Source: Anaerolineales bacterium (GTDB lineage Bacteria; Chloroflexota; Anaerolineae; Anaerolineales; UBA11579). Taken from it: a stretch of DNA of 64,000 nucleotides. The notes below the pieces were generated by a model. The model was not told the DNA's origin, did no database searches, and saw only the letters and a list, made by a program, of their open reading frames with translations. Positions 51,909 to 61,036 of this stretch are shown here, piece by piece. Every line of letters starts with the position of its first letter. Position 1 is the first letter of the stretch. Location of the stretch: NCBI GenBank assembly GCA_026129255.1, contig JAHCIJ010000001.1, positions 62,001 to 126,000 of the forward strand. Direction: 5' to 3'. A program made the position numbers and the translations under genes.

Positions 51909-54900
51909 CTACTTCTTCTTGCGGCGGCGACGTTTGTTCTTGCTGCCGGTGGACTCGTCGCTGGTCTCGCTGTCAGCGGCCGCGCCGTTGGCGCCGGCCA
52001 CGCTGTTGGCCACTGCGGCCGGGCTGGCGGCAGCTGCCGGAGTCGTGGTGCGCGCAATGCTCTGCACTGCCGCCGGGCCAAAGGTGAACATGCGGTTCAC
52101 CAGGCTGCTGCGCATATCGGCAAACAGGTTCTGGAACATCTTGAAGGCTTGTGCCTTGTACTCTGTCAGCGGGTCACGCTGGGCATACGCTTCCAGGCGC
52201 ACGGAGATGCGCAGGGCTTCCATGCGGGTCAGGTAGTCCACCCACAGCTCAGAGATTACGCGCAGCAGCACCTGGCGGTAGCTCTCGTTCAGGGCGCGGC
52301 GGCCGAGCTCGGCCACGGTTTTGACGCGAGCTTCTTCGGGCAGGCTCTCCAACGGCTGGCTGCCCAGGGTTTCGTAGGCAGCATCGCCGATGGCACTACG
52401 CACCGCTTCGCCCGCCTGCGGAGTAAGTTCCGCCAGGCTGCGGCTGGCCACGGAATCCCAGGCGCCCTGGCCCCACACGGCTTCGGTGGCGCGGCGGGCA
52501 TTTTTCAGATGGCTGAGGATGCGGTCGGCCGCCTGCTGCTCGCTCAGCCCTTCAATGAAGGAGGCGGCGTAATAGGCCAGGCTGAGGCGGCGGCGGCGTT
52601 GGATGACCTGCTGGTGGCTGCGCTTATCAAAGCTGGTGACGCGGCTCTCTGGCATGGCCAGCAGGGCGTTCAGAAGCTTGAGCTCCGTCACAGGGCCATC
52701 GCCCAGGATCTGTTCCACTTCACGGGCGATCTGGCCATCGCCTGAACCCACCAGGCGTTGCTGGCGGGCGGCGTATTCGGCGTTCACGGCTTCGGTGAGG
52801 CGGGTGCTGATGTCATCCCACTCCAGGCTGGTCAGCTCGGCGGGCTTGATGCCCAGATCGCTTTCCAGGCGGCGCTCCAGCGCCCCGAGCACACGCGCCA
52901 GGGTCTGCTCCAGCAGGGTGCGGGCTACCTGGTCAAAGATCTGGTCAGCGGCGGCTTCGGGGTTCTCGCGCAGCAGCTTCTGCAGGTTGCCGTCTACTTT
53001 CACCGGCACCTGCATCAGGTTACCCAGCTCCACGCCCAATTCATTGGCGTTACGCTGCTGGCCCTCTTCTTCGAGGCGCAGGCCTTGCTTGAAGGTGTCG
53101 ATGCTTTCTTCACGCTCGTCCAGCATCTGGTCGAGGCGGGTTTGGTGACTTTCCACCAGGCCAGCCAGGCTGCTCAGCAGGTGAGCTTGTTCCGCTTCCA
53201 GGGCGCGGCGGGCAACGTCATTGAGGGCGGCTTTGGCCTCGGTGGCGCTGCTCAGGTTTTTGCCTTTGAGCTCATCCAGCAGCAGCTGGAAGGTGAACGA
53301 GGGTACGGGCACACTATTGATGATCAGCGTGGGTTGAATTTGCTCCAGCCAGGCCAGCAGCTTCCAGGCGCCGTCACTGTCCGCCAGGGCGGTGGGCACG
53401 CGCTGGGCTACTTCTTCTTCCAGCATCTGCAGCACATCATCGGTCAGGTCGTCCTTGGACATGATGCGGTCACGCTGGGCGTAGACCGTGGCGCGCTGTG
53501 AGTTGAGCACGTCGTCGTATTCCAGCAGGTGCTTGCGGGCGTCGAAGTTGGCGCCTTCCACGCGCGTTTGCGATTGCTCGATGATGCGGCTGACCAGGCC
53601 GTATTCCAATGGCATGGCATCATCCATGCGCATGCGCATCATGGCGGTCTCCACCTGCTGGCCGCCGAACAGGCGCATGAGGTCATCTTGCAGGGATAGG
53701 TAAAAGCGTGAGGAGCCGGGGTCGCCCTGGCGGGCGGCGCGGCCGCGCAGCTGGTTATCGATGCGGCGGGCGTCGTGGCGCTCGCTGCCGATCACATGCA
53801 GGCCACCCAGCGTTTTGACCTTGCCCATCTCTTCAACAGATTGCAGGAAGTATTCAACTTCGGCTCTGTAGATGCCGAAGTCCTCCGGCTTCATTTCGAG
53901 CAGCAGCTTGCGCTGCTCATCGTAGCTCAGGGCATAGGCCTGGGCATGCCCGGCCTTGCGCAGCACGCGGTTGACGGCCGAGGTAACCTCTTCGGCGATC
54001 TCGCCGCCCAGCTTGATGTCAACGCCACGGCCGGCCATGTTGGTGGCGATGGTCACGGCGCCAAAGGCGCCGGCGCCAGCAATGATCTGGCTTTCTTCGG
54101 TGTGCTTGCGTGCATTCAGCACCTGGTGGGGCACGCCGCCTTGGATGACGTTGTTGAGGCGCGGCGCATCGTCTGCGCGCAGGCCGAGCAGGTTCAGCAG
54201 GATCGGTAGGTTCTCCTCACTCTGCAGGTTGAGCTGAATGCCCAGGTCACGCCCGAACTGGCGCAACTGCGGCACGCTGAGCTTTTCCAGCGGCTCGTAA
54301 AGGAACTGCACCTCAGGGATGACGAAACCCTCATCGGTCTTGTTGTTCTTCTCCAGCCACACCTGGCGCAGCAGCATGGCTTGCAGCATGCGCTGGATGG
54401 GCTCGGCGCGCAGACGGCCCGAGAGCTGGTCTGAGCGTTCCACCGAGGTGGTGCCTACCAGGATGGGGCGGCCGATGACGTGCACACTAATGATCTCTTG
54501 GATGATGGCGCGCAGCTTGGCTTCCTCGGTGCGGTAGACCACATCGGGGTAATCTTTGCGGCGCCACAGGCTGGGGGCCTTGTTGGCATCATCCCGGCGG
54601 GCGAAGTAGGTGTAGCGGTAGCCGTGCTCGTCTTTGGTTTCCACTTCTTCGAGCGCCGAGTCTTTGAGCGAGGCGGCGTACTCAACCTGCGGGGGCAGGG
54701 CGACCACCTCGAGCTTGTAGATCTTGTTGAACTCTTCTGCCTCGGTGAGAGCTGTACCGGTCATCCCGGCCAGCTTCTTGTACATACGGAAGTAATTCTG
54801 GATGGTGATGGTGGCGTAGGTGACGTTCTCACTTTCCACCTTTACGCCTTCTTTAGCTTCCACTGCCTGGTGCAGACCATCAGACCAGCGGCGGCCGGGC

Positions 54901-55970
54901 ATCAGACGCCCGGTGTGCTCGTCAATGATCACCACCTGGCCGCCCTGCACCAAATAGTCCTTATTGCGCTTGAAGAGGAACTGGGCGCGCATGGCTTGCT
55001 CAATGAAGCCGAGGGTGCGCGCCTGCTCTGGGGTGACGTCTTCGGGCCGCTCCGGGTCGCTGAGCGGGCTGCCTAACAACTGTTCCAGGTGAGCCGTGCC
55101 CACTTCGGTGAGCGTAACGGTGCGGTCTTTCTCGTTGATCTCGTGGTCTTCAGGGTTCAGGCGTTTGACCACCTGGGCCATCTTGACGTAATGCTCGGCT
55201 TCGTCATGCGCCGGGCCGGAGATGATGAGCGGCGTGCGTGCTTCATCGATCAGTACGTTATCCACTTCATCGATGACGGCGTAGTTGTGGCCGTGCTGCA
55301 CCTTCTCGGCGGCGTTCATGCGCATGTTGTCACGCAGGTAGTCAAAGCCGAATTCGCTGTTGGTGCCGTAGGTGATATCGGCACGATAGGCCTCAGCGCG
55401 CTCCACCTGGCGCAGCTGGTGCTGATCCTCGTGCGGGGATTCTTTCTCCAGGTCCACAATGTAGGCCCAGCGCCCGCTGTCGGTGCGCGTGCCCATCTGC
55501 AGCACGCCCACGCTGACGTCTAGCAGGGTGAAGATAGGCGCCATCCAACGGGCGTCACGGCGTGCCAGGTAATCGTTGACCGTGATGAGGTGCACGCCCT
55601 CGCCGCTGAGCGCATTTAAATAGAGGGGCAGGGTGGCGACGAGGGTTTTGCCCTCGCCGGTACGCATCTCGGCGATGTGACCCTTGTGCAGGGCGATGCC
55701 GCCCATCAGCTGCACATCGTAGGGCCTCAGACCGAGGGTGCGCTTGCTGGCCTCGCGCACTGCGGCGAACGCCTCGGGCAACAAGTCATCCAGCGTGCTG
55801 CCAGCGGCCAGCCGCTGGCGGAACTCGGCGCTCTTGGCGCCCAGCTCGGCTTCGGATAGGGCTTCGTATTGGGGTTCAAGGGCGTTGATCTGCTCAACGA
55901 TCTTGGCATAGGCCTCTACGGCCTGTTTGTTGGGGTCACCTGCGATGATCTTGGCAATATTTTTAAGCAT
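51909..55970 (-). CDS. secA: Preprotein translocase ATPase SecA, greatly enlarged
   Basis: 1353 residues against about 830-900 in most bacteria. Walker A TGEGKT at 104-109, DEAD-type IDEVDNVLIDEARTPLI at 233-249, GMTGTA, VTIATNMAGRGVDIKLGG, and QLRGRAARQGDPG confirm SecA. Extra blocks: about 25 residues near 160-185, about 90 residues at 520-612 (after RSDQLSGRLRAE), and about 300 residues inside the helical scaffold between LLEYDDVLN (near 820) and LWVDYL (1243). The tail is Ala-rich and ends in KNKRRRRKKK with no Cys/His zinc motif. ATG 55970 is chosen because GGAG precedes it; the ATG at 56000 overlaps a TATAAT. Works with SecYEG to push unfolded proteins across the membrane. Confidence 0.95.
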   Translation of the reverse strand: MLKNIAKIIAGDPNKQAVEAYAKIVEQINALEPQYEALSEAELGAKSAEFRQRLAAGSTLDDLLPEAFAAVREASKRTLGLRPYDVQLMGGIALHKGHIAEMRTGEGKTLVATLPLYLNALSGEGVHLITVNDYLARRDARWMAPIFTLLDVSVGVLQMGTRTDSGRWAYIVDLEKESPHEDQHQLRQVERAEAYRADITYGTNSEFGFDYLRDNMRMNAAEKVQHGHNYAVIDEVDNVLIDEARTPLIISGPAHDEAEHYVKMAQVVKRLNPEDHEINEKDRTVTLTEVGTAHLEQLLGSPLSDPERPEDVTPEQARTLGFIEQAMRAQFLFKRNKDYLVQGGQVVIIDEHTGRLMPGRRWSDGLHQAVEAKEGVKVESENVTYATITIQNYFRMYKKLAGMTGTALTEAEEFNKIYKLEVVALPPQVEYAASLKDSALEEVETKDEHGYRYTYFARRDDANKAPSLWRRKDYPDVVYRTEEAKLRAIIQEIISVHVIGRPILVGTTSVERSDQLSGRLRAEPIQRMLQAMLLRQVWLEKNNKTDEGFVIPEVQFLYEPLEKLSVPQLRQFGRDLGIQLNLQSEENLPILLNLLGLRADDAPRLNNVIQGGVPHQVLNARKHTEESQIIAGAGAFGAVTIATNMAGRGVDIKLGGEIAEEVTSAVNRVLRKAGHAQAYALSYDEQRKLLLEMKPEDFGIYRAEVEYFLQSVEEMGKVKTLGGLHVIGSERHDARRIDNQLRGRAARQGDPGSSRFYLSLQDDLMRLFGGQQVETAMMRMRMDDAMPLEYGLVSRIIEQSQTRVEGANFDARKHLLEYDDVLNSQRATVYAQRDRIMSKDDLTDDVLQMLEEEVAQRVPTALADSDGAWKLLAWLEQIQPTLIINSVPVPSFTFQLLLDELKGKNLSSATEAKAALNDVARRALEAEQAHLLSSLAGLVESHQTRLDQMLDEREESIDTFKQGLRLEEEGQQRNANELGVELGNLMQVPVKVDGNLQKLLRENPEAAADQIFDQVARTLLEQTLARVLGALERRLESDLGIKPAELTSLEWDDISTRLTEAVNAEYAARQQRLVGSGDGQIAREVEQILGDGPVTELKLLNALLAMPESRVTSFDKRSHQQVIQRRRRLSLAYYAASFIEGLSEQQAADRILSHLKNARRATEAVWGQGAWDSVASRSLAELTPQAGEAVRSAIGDAAYETLGSQPLESLPEEARVKTVAELGRRALNESYRQVLLRVISELWVDYLTRMEALRISVRLEAYAQRDPLTEYKAQAFKMFQNLFADMRSSLVNRMFTFGPAAVQSIARTTTPAAAASPAAVANSVAGANGAAADSETSDESTGSKNKRRRRKKK

Positions 55971-55998
55971 AATGGGGATGATTACTCCGTGAAAAAGC

Positions 55999-56004
55999 AT
56001 TATA
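55999..56004 (-). promoter_or_regulatory. -10 box TATAAT for secA
   Basis: Minus-strand TATAAT at 56004-55999, about 28 bases before the secA ATG (55970). Divergent from the small membrane gene at 56034. Confidence 0.55.
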
Positions 56005-56033
56005 ACCCCCGGTAAAATTGACCGTATAAGACT

Positions 56034-56372
56034 ATGGTAAAAATTGGCGCCATACTCGCTTTTGTGGGTGCATTGGCCGGATCGGTCGCCATGGCTGGTT
56101 TGGGCTTGTCAGTGCTCAGTTTCGGCCCGCCGGTAGTGCCCGGGTTGCTGTTCGTGCTTCTCCACCTGGCTGCCTTCATCTATATCTTCATCACCTGTTA
56201 CAAGGTGCTGCGCGGGGCGGCGCCCACGTGGTTGCTGTTGGCCGCGCCTATTGTCTTGGTCACACTCAGCCTGATCCCCGCGTCCACAGTCGGTTCGTTT
56301 GCCCTGTTGCCCAGCCTGGCGTGCCTGTTGGGCGCGTTTGTGGTGTTGGTGGGCGCAGATGAACTGCACTAG
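56034..56372 (+). CDS. Small four-helix membrane protein
   Basis: 112 residues, four predicted membrane helices with short loops, Ala/Leu/Val/Gly-rich: GAILAFVGALAGSVAMAGLG, GLLFVLLHLAAFIYIFITCY, WLLLAAPIVLVTLSLIPA and SLACLLGAFVVLVGA. No recognised family and no catalytic residues. Divergent from secA with 63 bases between starts. A TAAAAT at 56013-56018 could be its -10. Confidence 0.6.
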   Translation: MVKIGAILAFVGALAGSVAMAGLGLSVLSFGPPVVPGLLFVLLHLAAFIYIFITCYKVLRGAAPTWLLLAAPIVLVTLSLIPASTVGSFALLPSLACLLGAFVVLVGADELH

Positions 56373-56404
56373 CGGATACTTGTACGATGCTCTCTAATCG
56401 CTCG

Positions 56405-56794
56405 ATGCCCAACAGCACGGTCATTCCGACCCTAGCCTATCCAGATGTGCCCGCCGCGGCTGACTGGCTATGCGCGGCCTTCGGCTTTACGCCGCGGCTG
56501 CGCATCGGGAGCCACCGTATCCAGCTCAACGTAGGTGATGGCTGCGTAGTGGTGACGCATGGAGATGTGGCGCCTGGGACGAGCCAGGGTGTCATGGTGC
56601 GCGTGGCGGATGTGAATGCCCACCATGCCCAGGCCGAAGCCGCCGGGGCCACTATTCTTGAAAGCCCGCAGGATTATCCTTATGGTGAGCGCCAATACAG
56701 TGCTGCAGACTTGGCCGGGCACGTGTGGACTTTCTCACAGACCATTGCGGATGCGGATCCTGCTGAGTGGGGCGGGCTTTTACTCAACCAGTAG
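56405..56794 (+). CDS. VOC/glyoxalase-superfamily protein
   Basis: 129 residues. STVIPTLAYPDVPAAADWLCAAFGF start, VMVRVADVNAHHAQAEAAGATI and QYSAADLAGHVWTFSQ are the two beta-alpha-beta-beta-beta modules of the vicinal oxygen chelate fold. Candidate metal ligands are in AHHAQAE and the C-terminal acidic residues. ATG 56405 gives the usual N terminus and a TCTAAT box lies 6 bases before it; ATG 56387 is an alternative. The reaction cannot be inferred (glyoxalase, bleomycin binding or others). Confidence 0.8.
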   Translation: MPNSTVIPTLAYPDVPAAADWLCAAFGFTPRLRIGSHRIQLNVGDGCVVVTHGDVAPGTSQGVMVRVADVNAHHAQAEAAGATILESPQDYPYGERQYSAADLAGHVWTFSQTIADADPAEWGGLLLNQ

Positions 56795-56929
56795 TTCGTT
56801 TGGCCCTCCAATTTTAAAAAATCCCATATCTTAAGCTTCAATACTAGTATCGTTGCAAGCGGGGTGCTAGAATCGTTGTGTTTGTTGCTGCACACTGTCC
56901 AGTATTCAAAGTTACAGCGCTAAAAATCA

Positions 56930-59900
56930 ATGGCCTCCCCCTTCGTCCACCTCCACGTCCACACTGAATATTCCCTGCTGGACGGGTTCAGTAAGATCCC
57001 TAAGCTGCTGGATAGAGCCAAAGAATTGGACATGTCCGCCCTGGCGATCACGGACCATGGGGCGCTGTATGGGGTCATTGACTTCTTTAATGCCGCCCGT
57101 GATAGGGGCGTAAAGCCACTCATCGGCATTGAGACCTACCTGGCACAGCGCACCATGCAGCAGCGTGACCCGGAAGAGGACAAAAAATCCTTCCACATGC
57201 TGCTGTTGGCCGAGAACGCCAAGGGTTACCAGAACCTTTTGAAAATTGCCTCAGCTTCGCAGCTGGATGGCTTCTATTACTTCCCGCGCATTGACCGCGA
57301 GTTTTTGGCAAAGCATTCGGAAGGCATCATCGCCACTTCTGGTTGTCTCTCCGGCGAGGTGCCGCGTGCGATCCAGAAAGAAGACCTAGCCGAAGCACGT
57401 GCCAAGCTGGATTGGTACTACGAGGTGTTTGGCCCCGATCGCTTCTTCCTGGAATTGCAACCCCACGATATTCCAGAGCAACAGCGTGTCAACCGGGCTT
57501 TGCTGGAGCTAGCCCCACGCTATCAGGGCCGCTTTGTGGCCACCAACGACGTGCACTACGTAAACAAAGAGGATGCCCGCCTGCAGGATGTGCTGCTGTG
57601 CGTACAGACCGGCGCATTACTGAGCGATGCGCGCCGTATGAAAATGCAAGGGGACTACTACCTGCGCAGTGCGCAGGAAATGGAAGCGCTGTTTGGCGAA
57701 GTACCTGGCGCGCTCGAAAACACCGTGCTCATCGCAGAGCGCTGCGATGTTGACCTGAGCGCCGGGAAGTACCGTATGCCGGAGTTTGATGTACCCCCCG
57801 GCCAAACCACAGATAGCTACTTGCGCCAATTGTGCGAAGACAATCTCCCGCGGCTGTACCCCGGCCGCGAGAACGACGCCGATGTGCGTGCTCGCTTCGA
57901 GCACGAGATCACGACGATCAACGGCATGGGCTTCGCCGCCTACTTCCTGATTGTGTGGGATCTGTGCAAGTTCGCCCGCGAGCAAGGCATTTGGTACAAC
58001 GCCCGCGGCTCGGCGGCCGGTTCTATTGTTGCCTATTTGCTCGGCATCACCCTGATGGACCCCATAGCGCACGGGCTGATCTTTGAGCGCTTCCTCAACG
58101 TTGACCGTGTCAGCATGCCGGATATTGACCTGGACTTTCAGGACGACAAGCGCTCGCGCATGCTGGAGTATGCCGCCAACCGCTACGGCGATGACCGTGT
58201 GGCGGCGATCATCACCTTCAACAAGCTCAAGGCGCGTGCGGCTGTTCGCGATGTGGGCCGCGTGATGAATGTGCCGCTGAGTGATGTGGACCGCATCGCC
58301 AAGCTGATCCCCAACATCCCCGGCAAGCCCGTCACCATCCCCGAGGCGTTGGAGACCATCCGCGAGCTAAAGACGGAATACAACGGCAACCCCACCACCA
58401 AAGGATTGATCGACACCGCCATCCAGATGGAAGGCGTGATCCGCGGCGCGGGCACACACGCTGCTGGGGTGGTGATCGCTGATGATGACATCATCAATTA
58501 CGTGCCGTTGCACCGGCCCACCGGCAACGCCACAGAAGACACGCCGATCAAGAAGCTCACCCAGTTTGAGATGGCCACGCTGGAATCGCTCGGCCTGCTC
58601 AAGGTGGATTTTTTGGGTCTGGCTACGCTCACCATCATGCAGCGCGCCTGCGCGCTCATTAAGGCGCGCCACGGGGTAGACCTCACGCTCTACAACATCC
58701 CCATAGATGATCCGGCAACCTACGAGCTGCTGGGCCGCGGCGAAACGGCAGGCGTGTTCCAGTTTGAAGGCTCGGGCATGCGCCGCTGGATGGTGGCGAT
58801 GAAGCCCACGATGCTGGAGAACGCAGTCGCCATGGTGGCGCTGTTCCGCCCCGGCCCGATGGACTTCATCCCTAGCTACATTGCGCGCATGCACGGCAAG
58901 GAAGAAGTCAAGTACGCGCACCCCAAGCTGGAGAGTATTTTTTCTGAGACCTACGGCATCCCCGTCTATCAGGAACAGCTGATGGTCGCCGTGATGGAAC
59001 TGGCAGGGTACTCTGCTTCTGAGGCCGACGATCTGCGCAAGGCTATTGCGAAGAAGATCGAGGACAAGCTGAAAAAGCATCGCAAGAAGTTTATTGCGGG
59101 TGCGGTGAAGCAGGGTATTGCGGAAAAGACGGCTGGAGAGATCTTTTCCGATTGGGAAAACTTCGCTCGCTACGGCTTCAACAAAGCACACGCAGCGGAC
59201 TATGGCCTGATCGCCGTGCAGACGGCTTACCTCAAGGTGCATTACTCCGTGGAGTACATGACCGCCTTGCTATCGGTTTCGCAGGGCGATGCTGACAAGG
59301 TGGCCGCCTACATCACAGACTGCCAACGTATGGGCATTGATGTGCTGCCCCCGGACATCAATCACAGCGTATGGGATTTTGCTGTGGAAGACCGTGCTGA
59401 CGGGGCCAGCGCCATTCGCTTTGGCCTGGGCGCGGTCAAGAACGTAGGCCGCGGCGCCATTGAAGTCTTCATTGAGGGCCGCGGCGCGGACGGAGCGGCG
59501 TTCGAGGGACTGGGTGATCTGGCGCACCGCGTTGACCTGCGCCATGTGGGCAAGCGCCCGCTGGAGAGCCTGGTGAAAGCGGGCGCGCTGGACGCCTTTG
59601 GCGACCGGCACTCCCTGCTGGCCGCGGTGGATCAGGTTGTGGCTACCAGCGCGGCGCACTTCGCCGCCAAAGAGGCCGGCCAGCTCACTATGTTTGCCGT
59701 GGGCAGCGGTATGGAGCAGCCCATCAGCTTGCTACCGGTTGCCCACGCTGACGAAGAATTTGCCCGCCGTGAGCGCCTCAACTGGGAGCGCGAAGTGATT
59801 GGCCTGTATGTGTCTGACCATCCGCTCAGCCATATGATGAGTACCATTGCTGAAGTGGTGACGCACAAATCCACTGAACTGAGCGAGACGCAGGAGGGTG

Positions 59901-60913
59901 AGCGCGTGCGCGTGGCCGGGCAGGTCAAAACCTTCCGCAACTTGCAGACCAAGCGCGGCAAGGATATGGCCTTCGTCACACTGGATGATGGCTTTGGCTT
60001 GATCGAGCTGGTGCTGTTCCCGGAGACCTGGAAACGCTTTGCTGGCATGGTGCAGCTTGATAACCTGATCCTGGTCGAGGGCAAGATCGACGCCCAGAAT
60101 GCCGAACCCAAAGTGCTAGCGGATAAGCTGGATACCAACTTCAATATCGTAAAGCCTCTTACCGTTGAGACCGGCCCGCCCGCAGCGCAACCGCAGACCA
60201 AGTTGGCGGCGATGCCAGCCATTAGCCCGCCGCCTGTAACTCCGATGGTGCATCAGCCCGAAGAGCCTGACATGGACATGATCCCCGCCATGAGTGAGAT
60301 GCCTGCTGAACCAGAAACCTTTGCGGACGACTGGTGGGCTGTGCAGGCGCAGGACCACGCCCCCATGGCTAGCGTGCCGCTGCAGGCTGAGGATGAGCAC
60401 ACCATTGCGATGGACCTGAGCGCGCCGGAGTACACGGCCGAACTGGCCCCCGAGCCGCCGCTGGATACCAACCCGGCCACCCCTGCAGCCAGCGCCGCCG
60501 CCCACGAGCTAGGCGCCAGTATCAGCGCCGCGCCGCTTGCGCCTGGCCCCAGCGCTCCGCAACCCACGGTCGAGACGCCCAAGGCGGCGGCTGCCAAACC
60601 CAGCCTGCCGCCCGTGGCCCCTGCGCCACTGCCCAAGCCTGCGGGGCAGGAACGCGGGCCACGCATCGCCACGGTCTACCTGCGCAGCCTGGGCGACAAA
60701 ATGCGCGATATTTTGCACATCCGCCGCGTGCACGGCGCCATCATCAGCTACCCGGGCCATGACCGCTTCAACTTCTATGTGTTCGAGGGGCGCAGCAGTT
60801 ATCTGATCGAGTTCCCCAACGAGACCACTGACCTCAACGATGAGCTGATCGCTCGCCTCGAAGGGTTGCTCGGCCCCAACAACGTGCGTGTGGAAGATTT
60901 GCAGATACATTGA
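56930..60913 (+). CDS. dnaE: DNA polymerase III alpha subunit, replicative type
   Basis: 1327 residues. PHP domain (VHLHVHTEYSLLDG, ALAITDHG), palm motif PDIDLDFQDDKR at 397-408, KVDFLGLATL near 558, FRPGPMDFIPSYI, and YGFNKAHAADYGLIAVQTAYLK. OB-fold at about 992-1040 (RVAGQVKTFRNLQTKRGKDMAFVTL in outline). A Pro/Ala/Glu-rich linker of about 155 residues (1082-1239) then joins a C-terminal domain (IATVYLRSLGDKMRDILHIRRVHGAI) like the tau-binding tail. The linker is longer than in typical DnaE1. It copies the chromosome; the DnaE2-like protein is a separate gene. No Shine-Dalgarno is clear at 56930. Confidence 0.94.
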   Translation: MASPFVHLHVHTEYSLLDGFSKIPKLLDRAKELDMSALAITDHGALYGVIDFFNAARDRGVKPLIGIETYLAQRTMQQRDPEEDKKSFHMLLLAENAKGYQNLLKIASASQLDGFYYFPRIDREFLAKHSEGIIATSGCLSGEVPRAIQKEDLAEARAKLDWYYEVFGPDRFFLELQPHDIPEQQRVNRALLELAPRYQGRFVATNDVHYVNKEDARLQDVLLCVQTGALLSDARRMKMQGDYYLRSAQEMEALFGEVPGALENTVLIAERCDVDLSAGKYRMPEFDVPPGQTTDSYLRQLCEDNLPRLYPGRENDADVRARFEHEITTINGMGFAAYFLIVWDLCKFAREQGIWYNARGSAAGSIVAYLLGITLMDPIAHGLIFERFLNVDRVSMPDIDLDFQDDKRSRMLEYAANRYGDDRVAAIITFNKLKARAAVRDVGRVMNVPLSDVDRIAKLIPNIPGKPVTIPEALETIRELKTEYNGNPTTKGLIDTAIQMEGVIRGAGTHAAGVVIADDDIINYVPLHRPTGNATEDTPIKKLTQFEMATLESLGLLKVDFLGLATLTIMQRACALIKARHGVDLTLYNIPIDDPATYELLGRGETAGVFQFEGSGMRRWMVAMKPTMLENAVAMVALFRPGPMDFIPSYIARMHGKEEVKYAHPKLESIFSETYGIPVYQEQLMVAVMELAGYSASEADDLRKAIAKKIEDKLKKHRKKFIAGAVKQGIAEKTAGEIFSDWENFARYGFNKAHAADYGLIAVQTAYLKVHYSVEYMTALLSVSQGDADKVAAYITDCQRMGIDVLPPDINHSVWDFAVEDRADGASAIRFGLGAVKNVGRGAIEVFIEGRGADGAAFEGLGDLAHRVDLRHVGKRPLESLVKAGALDAFGDRHSLLAAVDQVVATSAAHFAAKEAGQLTMFAVGSGMEQPISLLPVAHADEEFARRERLNWEREVIGLYVSDHPLSHMMSTIAEVVTHKSTELSETQEGERVRVAGQVKTFRNLQTKRGKDMAFVTLDDGFGLIELVLFPETWKRFAGMVQLDNLILVEGKIDAQNAEPKVLADKLDTNFNIVKPLTVETGPPAAQPQTKLAAMPAISPPPVTPMVHQPEEPDMDMIPAMSEMPAEPETFADDWWAVQAQDHAPMASVPLQAEDEHTIAMDLSAPEYTAELAPEPPLDTNPATPAASAAAHELGASISAAPLAPGPSAPQPTVETPKAAAAKPSLPPVAPAPLPKPAGQERGPRIATVYLRSLGDKMRDILHIRRVHGAIISYPGHDRFNFYVFEGRSSYLIEFPNETTDLNDELIARLEGLLGPNNVRVEDLQIH

Positions 60914-61011
60914 GTGACTGGTGAACAGTGAGTAGTGAGCAAGAGGCCTAGTTTCTGTTAGTTTGTTCCCTGATCACCAATCACTGTTCACTGCTCACTA
61001 CTTTATTCACT
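60913..61011. repeat. GTGAACAGTGAG palindromic element, copy B
   Basis: Left arm GTGACTGGTGAACAGTGAGT and right arm CACTGTTCACTGCTCACTAC are near-complements with a spacer of about 40 bases. Copy A is at 42954. This copy abuts the pfkA promoter. Confidence 0.8.
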
Positions 61012-61013
61012 GA

Positions 61014-61019
61014 TAAAAT
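61014..61019 (+). promoter_or_regulatory. -10 box TAAAAT before pfkA
   Basis: TAAAAT lies at the edge of the repeat, 17 bases ahead of the ATG. Any -35 box would fall inside the repeat arm. Confidence 0.35.
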
Positions 61020-61036
61020 CCCAACCGGCAAGTCTT

